Below, piece after piece: positions 15,326 through 18,242 of a stretch of 18,242 nucleotides of DNA (within the stretch, counting starts at the first letter, position 1; every line of letters starts with the position of its first letter). A program made the translations under genes and the position numbers. Under the pieces are notes generated by a model, which did not search any database, was not told the DNA's origin, and saw only the letters and a program-made list of their open reading frames with translations. Source of the DNA: Oceanospirillaceae bacterium (GTDB lineage Bacteria; Pseudomonadota; Gammaproteobacteria; Pseudomonadales; Balneatricaceae); assembly GCA_003521845.1 (NCBI GenBank), contig DPHB01000006.1, positions 1,968 through 20,209 of the forward strand, written 5' to 3'.

Positions 15326-15329
15326 GTAT
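15305..15329 (-). promoter_or_regulatory. IscR type 1 operator
   Basis: The 25-base site begins ATACTTGACTAAATT and ends ACTCGGACTT on the minus strand. It fits the type 1 IscR consensus (ATASYYGACT...YAGTCRRSTAT, quoted from memory) at about 21 of 25 positions. It overlaps the -35 box, so holo-IscR binding would block RNA polymerase. This implies negative feedback on the isc operon as in E. coli. Confidence 0.65.
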
Positions 15330-15374
15330 TAGCCTCGCGAAACTACAAGCTTATTCAGCCACCTCACCAAGCGC

Positions 15375-16169
15375 CTAGCTATCGCTCTGCGCTGGCGGCT
15401 TAGATTTATCTGCCTCTTCGTCACAACAGGCTTTAAAGTCTTCATCATTGAGCTCTGGTAATGCCTCATCTTCGAAGGATGAGTCCATTTCGCGCATCTT
15501 CAAAGCCATGCATTCCAGCTTACGATCCACAGCATGCATATGATCCAACATCACACCCAAAGACTTAGCTACTGGGTCCGGCATATCAGGGCTCATGCCA
15601 TAAGCATCAAACTTCTCGGCCATATCCTTTTGCACTTGCGCACTGTCGTTTTTGTCTTGCTGAGTAATGATACGCCCGGGAATACCAACCACGGTGGCAT
15701 TTGCTGGCACTTCTTTGGTCACCACAGCATTAGAACCAACCTTGGCATTTTTGCCCACTTCAAAGGGTCCCAAGATCTTGGCACCGGCACCGACGACCAC
15801 GCCATCATTTAATGTAGGGTGACGTTTGCCCTTGCTCCAGCTAGTACCACCTAAGGTAACGCCGTGATACAAGGTCACATCGTCACCAATAATGGCCGTT
15901 TCGCCGATCACCACTCCCATGCCATGGTCAATAAAAAAGCGATTACCAATTTGCGCACCCGGATGAATCTCAATACCCGTCAACCAACGTGCAATAGTGG
16001 ACAAAAAACGTGCCAACCACTTTAAACGGCGCTGCCAAAACCAATGCGATATACGGTGAAATAACAACGCATGCAGGCCAGGGTAACAGGTTAACACCTC
16101 GACAAAATTCCGCGCCGCTGGGTCGCGGTGAAAGACGGAAGATATATCTTCTTTTAAGTGGCTAAACAT
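15375..16169 (-). CDS. cysE: Serine O-acetyltransferase CysE
   Basis: Makes O-acetylserine from serine and acetyl-CoA, the committed step to cysteine. After a short helical N-terminal part (the compact type, unlike the longer E. coli CysE) come the left-handed beta-helix hexapeptide repeats from about residue 67: IEIHPGAQIGNRFFIDHGMGVVIGETAIIG, with the catalytic histidine in FIDHGMG, then VTLGGTSWSKGKRHPTL, GAGAKILGPFEVG and GSNAVVTKEVP. The 264-residue product has a C-terminal extension of about 70 residues, first helical, then acidic with a CC pair and a Pro/Ser end; it lacks the usual short tail ending in Ile. AGGAG precedes the ATG. Location directly before iscR links cysteine supply to cluster assembly. 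Confidence 0.95.
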   Translation of the reverse strand: MFSHLKEDISSVFHRDPAARNFVEVLTCYPGLHALLFHRISHWFWQRRLKWLARFLSTIARWLTGIEIHPGAQIGNRFFIDHGMGVVIGETAIIGDDVTLYHGVTLGGTSWSKGKRHPTLNDGVVVGAGAKILGPFEVGKNAKVGSNAVVTKEVPANATVVGIPGRIITQQDKNDSAQVQKDMAEKFDAYGMSPDMPDPVAKSLGVMLDHMHAVDRKLECMALKMREMDSSFEDEALPELNDEDFKACCDEEADKSKPPAQSDS

Positions 16170-16221
16170 ATCCTGCTCCTGATTTGGCGGATAGACAATC
16201 TACCCAGTTCCTAATGTCTCT

Positions 16222-16250
16222 TTTATAGTGCCGACTAGCTACTTTTTCAA
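16222..16250 (-). promoter_or_regulatory. Sigma-70 promoter of cysE, overlapping the trmJ 3' end
   Basis: On the minus strand TTGAAA (16245-16250) and TATAAA (16222-16227), each five of six to consensus, are 17 bases apart. The -35 box lies in the last codons of trmJ. The start would be near 16215, about 46 bases before the cysE ATG. Confidence 0.6.
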
Positions 16251-17009
16251 TGTTTTTTGTGTCGCCGAGAGAATGCCCCGCAAGACATTGGTTTCCACCT
16301 TGTCTGGACGCGCCCGTAAATATAAGCGGCGCAAACGCGGCATTAGTTGCCGAGGATTCTCTGGGTCAAGAAACTCAATATCAACCAAGGTCTGCTGCAT
16401 ATGCTCAAACAAACGCTCAAGCTCGTCATTGCTGGCCAACTCAATATCCCAGTCGGTACCCCATTGCGGCCGCTCTATCTCACCTTCTGCACCGGCGTCT
16501 TTGTCTTCTTGCATAGCTAAAGCGCCCACCCGTAGTTCGTAAGCAATAACCTGCACCGCGGCAGCCAAGTTCAGAGAACTAAAATTTTCGTTGGTAGGGA
16601 TATGCATATGAAAATTGCATTGATGCAATTCTTCGTTGGTAAGGCCGCGATCTTCACGCCCGAAAACCAAGGCCACGTCATGCTGAGAAGCTTCTTGCAA
16701 AGCTTGCGTTGCCGTTTGACGCGGCGTCATCAAGGGCCAAGGTATATGCCTTGAACGAGCACTAGTGCCTATCACCAAACCACAACCGGCCACAGCTTCT
16801 GGCAAACTACTTACCACCTGTGCATTCTCTAATAAATCTACAGCACCAGAGGAACGCGCGTCGGCCTTATCACTAGGAAACTCTTGCGGCGCAACCAAAA
16901 CCAGCTTCGACAAGCCCATGTTTTTCATAGCACGTGCTACACCACCAATATTACCGGGATGGGAAGTATTGACCAAGACGATACGAATACGTGACAACAA
17001 GTCCTGCAT
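16239..17009 (-). CDS. trmJ: tRNA (Cm32/Um32) methyltransferase TrmJ
   Basis: SPOUT-class enzyme that 2'-O-methylates position 32 in the anticodon loop of tRNAs. The N-terminus has RIRIVLVNTSHPGNIGGVARAMKNMG (motif 1 region, split here as NTSHPGNIG at 14-22 and GVARAMKNMG at 23-32). The SAM-binding knot shows LVFGREDRGLTNEEL and IPTNENFSSLNLAAAVQVIAYE. The 256-residue length fits TrmJ (E. coli 246), including a C-terminal extension. It is divergent from suhB and upstream of cysE, the conserved order in many gammaproteobacteria. An AAAAGG stretch lies about eight bases before the ATG. Confidence 0.95.
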   Translation of the reverse strand: MQDLLSRIRIVLVNTSHPGNIGGVARAMKNMGLSKLVLVAPQEFPSDKADARSSGAVDLLENAQVVSSLPEAVAGCGLVIGTSARSRHIPWPLMTPRQTATQALQEASQHDVALVFGREDRGLTNEELHQCNFHMHIPTNENFSSLNLAAAVQVIAYELRVGALAMQEDKDAGAEGEIERPQWGTDWDIELASNDELERLFEHMQQTLVDIEFLDPENPRQLMPRLRRLYLRARPDKVETNVLRGILSATQKTLKK

Positions 17010-17071
17010 GGATAGACCTTTTAACTAGAAAAACGAAGTAAAAAAACACAACAAACCCATATGGGACGCGC

Positions 17072-17100
17072 ATCATAGCGCCAATTGGGCGAATTGTCGC
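17072..17100 (-). promoter_or_regulatory. Candidate trmJ promoter
   Basis: GCGACA (17095-17100; four of six) and TATGAT (17072-17077; five of six) on the minus strand with a 17-base spacer. Two small palindromes lie here as well: GGCGA-ATTG-TCGCC (17088-17101) overlapping the -35, and CCCATATGGG (17056-17065) just downstream of the -10. Confidence 0.4.
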
Positions 17101-17128
17101 CTAATGCTGTAATCATAGCACTAATGTT

Positions 17129-17137
17129 TGCTATAAT
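17129..17137 (+). promoter_or_regulatory. Extended -10 promoter of suhB
   Basis: TGCTATAAT is a perfect extended -10 element (TGnTATAAT). No good -35 lies at the expected distance, which is tolerated with an extended -10. The start would be near 17144, giving a leader of about 126 bases. Confidence 0.65.
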
Positions 17138-17143
17138 AGCCGC

Positions 17144-17269
17144 CAAATTTGTAGGTCGGTGTATCATCTGACAAGATCGGATGAAAGCTTGGTACTCTAG
17201 GACACAATCTTAACAGTATCAGGCGAAAGCCCAACCTACGCCGTTCTTTTAAATATCAGGTGAATTTCA
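17144..17269 (+). promoter_or_regulatory. Structured suhB 5' leader with boxA-like sequence
   Basis: The leader can fold into a closed multi-helix element: P1 GTAGGT (17151-17156) with ACCTAC (17234-17239); P2 TCATCTG (17164-17170) with CGGATGA (17178-17184); P3 GGTACT (17191-17196) with AGTATC (17215-17220); P4 GGC-GAAA-GCC (17222-17231), a GNRA tetraloop. After it comes GTTCTTTTAAA (17243-17253), like the Nus-factor boxA (GCTCTTTAA), five bases before the Shine-Dalgarno AGG (17258-17260). In E. coli a boxA in the suhB leader lets the Nus complex repress suhB translation. The fold does not match a riboswitch class I recognise; pairings are by eye only. Confidence 0.5.
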
Positions 17270-18055
17270 ATGCTGCCAATTATCAATATCGGTCTACGCG
17301 CTGCACGCAATGCCAGCGAACAAGTTGTACGCTCTATGGAACGACTAGACATGATCCACGACGAAGGTCAGGATCTCAACGACCACTTGCGCAAGCTATG
17401 TCAAAATACTGAAAAGTCCATTGCCTACGAAATTCACAAAGCCCACCCAGAGCAAGAAGTTATTGGTCTGTTTTCAGGCTCTATCAATACCCCTGATGAG
17501 CCTAGTAATAAGCAATGGCGCGTTAACGCTATCGATGGCTTAGAGCAATACGCCACCAGCCTGCCACTATTCTGCGTCACCATGGCCTGCTACGAAGACG
17601 GCAAGATAGTTCACTCTATCATTCTTAACTGCAGCAACGGCGACGAATACTGCGCCAGCAAAGGCCGTGGCGCCCAATTAAACGGCCGCCGCGTGCGCGT
17701 CAGCAAGCGTAAAGATATTTCTGGTAGCCAGCTACACGGTGGCTGCAGCAGCAACACGGATTTGATGGGACAATTTGATCACAACCAAGCCATCCAGCGT
17801 GATTTATTTTCTCAAGGTGCCGCCCTCTACTCACAACTAGGCAACAACCTATCCTTAGCACACGTAGCGAGTGGTCGCTTAGACGGCCTATGGCACAGCC
17901 AACTAGACGAAACTGTTGATGCAGGTTTGCTACTAGTACAAGAAGCCGGCGCCCTTGTTGCCGACTTTAAGGGCGGTAATGCTCTTAACAACGGCGAACT
18001 AGTTTGCGCCAACCCTAAGCTGTTAAAGCACATGCTGAAAGCGGTTAACGCTTAA
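17270..18055 (+). CDS. suhB: SuhB-like inositol monophosphatase homologue, catalytically degenerate
   Basis: SuhB is an inositol monophosphatase-fold protein that joins the Nus factors in rRNA antitermination. The whole 261-residue fold is recognisable: start MLPIINIGLRAARNASEQVV, then YCASKGRGAQLNGRRVRVS, AHVASGRLDGLWH, and AGLLLVQEAGALVADFKGG to the end. But the active site is broken. The E-E-G/S-G metal site is LFSG (67-70), so both glutamates are gone. The DPLDGT motif is NAIDGL (86-91), keeping only the second Asp. The conserved WD before the last helix is replaced within LDETVDAG (212-219). The usual Asp in the VTEVD segment near residue 44 is also lost. Phosphatase activity is therefore very unlikely. 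The gene has an intact frame, promoter, Shine-Dalgarno and terminator, so it is in use, not a pseudogene. Confidence 0.88.
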   Translation: MLPIINIGLRAARNASEQVVRSMERLDMIHDEGQDLNDHLRKLCQNTEKSIAYEIHKAHPEQEVIGLFSGSINTPDEPSNKQWRVNAIDGLEQYATSLPLFCVTMACYEDGKIVHSIILNCSNGDEYCASKGRGAQLNGRRVRVSKRKDISGSQLHGGCSSNTDLMGQFDHNQAIQRDLFSQGAALYSQLGNNLSLAHVASGRLDGLWHSQLDETVDAGLLLVQEAGALVADFKGGNALNNGELVCANPKLLKHMLKAVNA

Positions 18056-18067
18056 GTACTAGAATAC

Positions 18068-18102
18068 CAGGGGACTGGCTCTTATTTTTCTGCGTAGCAG
18101 AC
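18068..18102. repeat. Dispersed repeat, copy 1 (CAGGGGAC-GGCTCTT type)
   Basis: CAGGGGACTGGCTCTTATTT continues to TTCTGCGTAGCAGAC. A small hairpin (TCTGC-GTA-GCAGA) lies at the end. Copy 2 at 18201 has the same order of blocks. Confidence 0.5.
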
Positions 18103-18122
18103 AAAAAAGTGCCTGCATCCAC

Positions 18123-18159
18123 AAAAAAGCCCCACCGAGATTACTCAGTGGGGCTTTTT
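18123..18159 (+). terminator. Intrinsic terminator of suhB (possibly bidirectional)
   Basis: GCCCCAC-C-GAG (18129-18139) and CTC-A-GTGGGGC (18144-18154) form an 11-position stem with one C-A mismatch and an ATTA loop. A six-A run precedes and a T5 run follows, so it can work in both directions. It lies about 70 bases after the suhB stop. Confidence 0.9.
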
Positions 18160-18200
18160 ATTGCAGTTAGAATAGCAATAGCTTATTTGTTGATGACATG

Positions 18201-18242
18201 CAGGAAACAGGCTCTTTTGCTGCGCAAGACTTACAGGGGACA
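18201..18242. repeat. Dispersed repeat, copies 2 and 3 (copy 3 cut by window edge)
   Basis: CAGGAAACAGGCTCTTTTGC then TGCGCAAGAC (18201-18230) parallels copy 1, including a hairpin TTGC-TGC-GCAA at the same place. CAGGGGACA (18234-18242) starts another unit that leaves the window. Confidence 0.5.

Noticed and set aside
18085..18108. TCTGC-GTA-GCAGA hairpin with flanking T and A runs as a terminator
   Set aside because: The tail after the stem is A-rich on both reading directions where a U-run is needed; the true terminator is at 18123-18159. The hairpin belongs to the edge repeat.

Overview
The window reads as a chromosomal housekeeping segment from a gammaproteobacterium. The evidence is the gene order trmJ-cysE-iscRSUA-hscBA-fdx-iscX-ndk-rlmN-rodZ-hisS-yfgM-bamB-der, the close residue-level match of each product to its enterobacterial or pseudomonad counterpart, and a base composition close to balanced. 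I cannot fix the genus; a marine Cellvibrionales-like lineage is only a guess.

Nearly everything lies on the minus strand. Reading in the direction of transcription (right to left): trmJ (tRNA 2'-O-methyltransferase); cysE (serine acetyltransferase, the cysteine source) with its own promoter overlapping the trmJ 3' end; then the complete iron-sulfur assembly operon iscR-iscS-iscU-iscA-hscB-hscA-fdx-iscX behind a promoter with a good IscR type 1 operator. ndk follows with a strong sigma-70 promoter, then rlmN, rodZ, hisS, yfgM, bamB, der and, after a repeat-filled gap, a 3'-truncated birA cut by the left window edge. The right end carries one plus-strand gene, suhB, divergent from trmJ.

Three things depart from the ordinary. 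First, the suhB product has lost most of the metal-binding and catalytic residues of inositol monophosphatase. Its leader keeps a boxA-like sequence just before the ribosome binding site and can fold into a compact multi-helix structure. This fits a SuhB kept only for its Nus-factor/antitermination job. Second, a family of imperfect palindromes with CGTCATTGCGAG-type ends fills the birA-der gap around a frameshifted GIY-YIG nuclease gene, and reappears inside the isc operon between iscA and hscB; nuclease and repeats may form a small mobile unit. Third, pilF/pilW and ispG, which usually sit between rlmN and hisS in this cluster, are both absent.

The far right edge, beyond the suhB terminator, begins a second, unrelated repeat (CAGGGGAC...GGCTCTT units) that runs out of the window.
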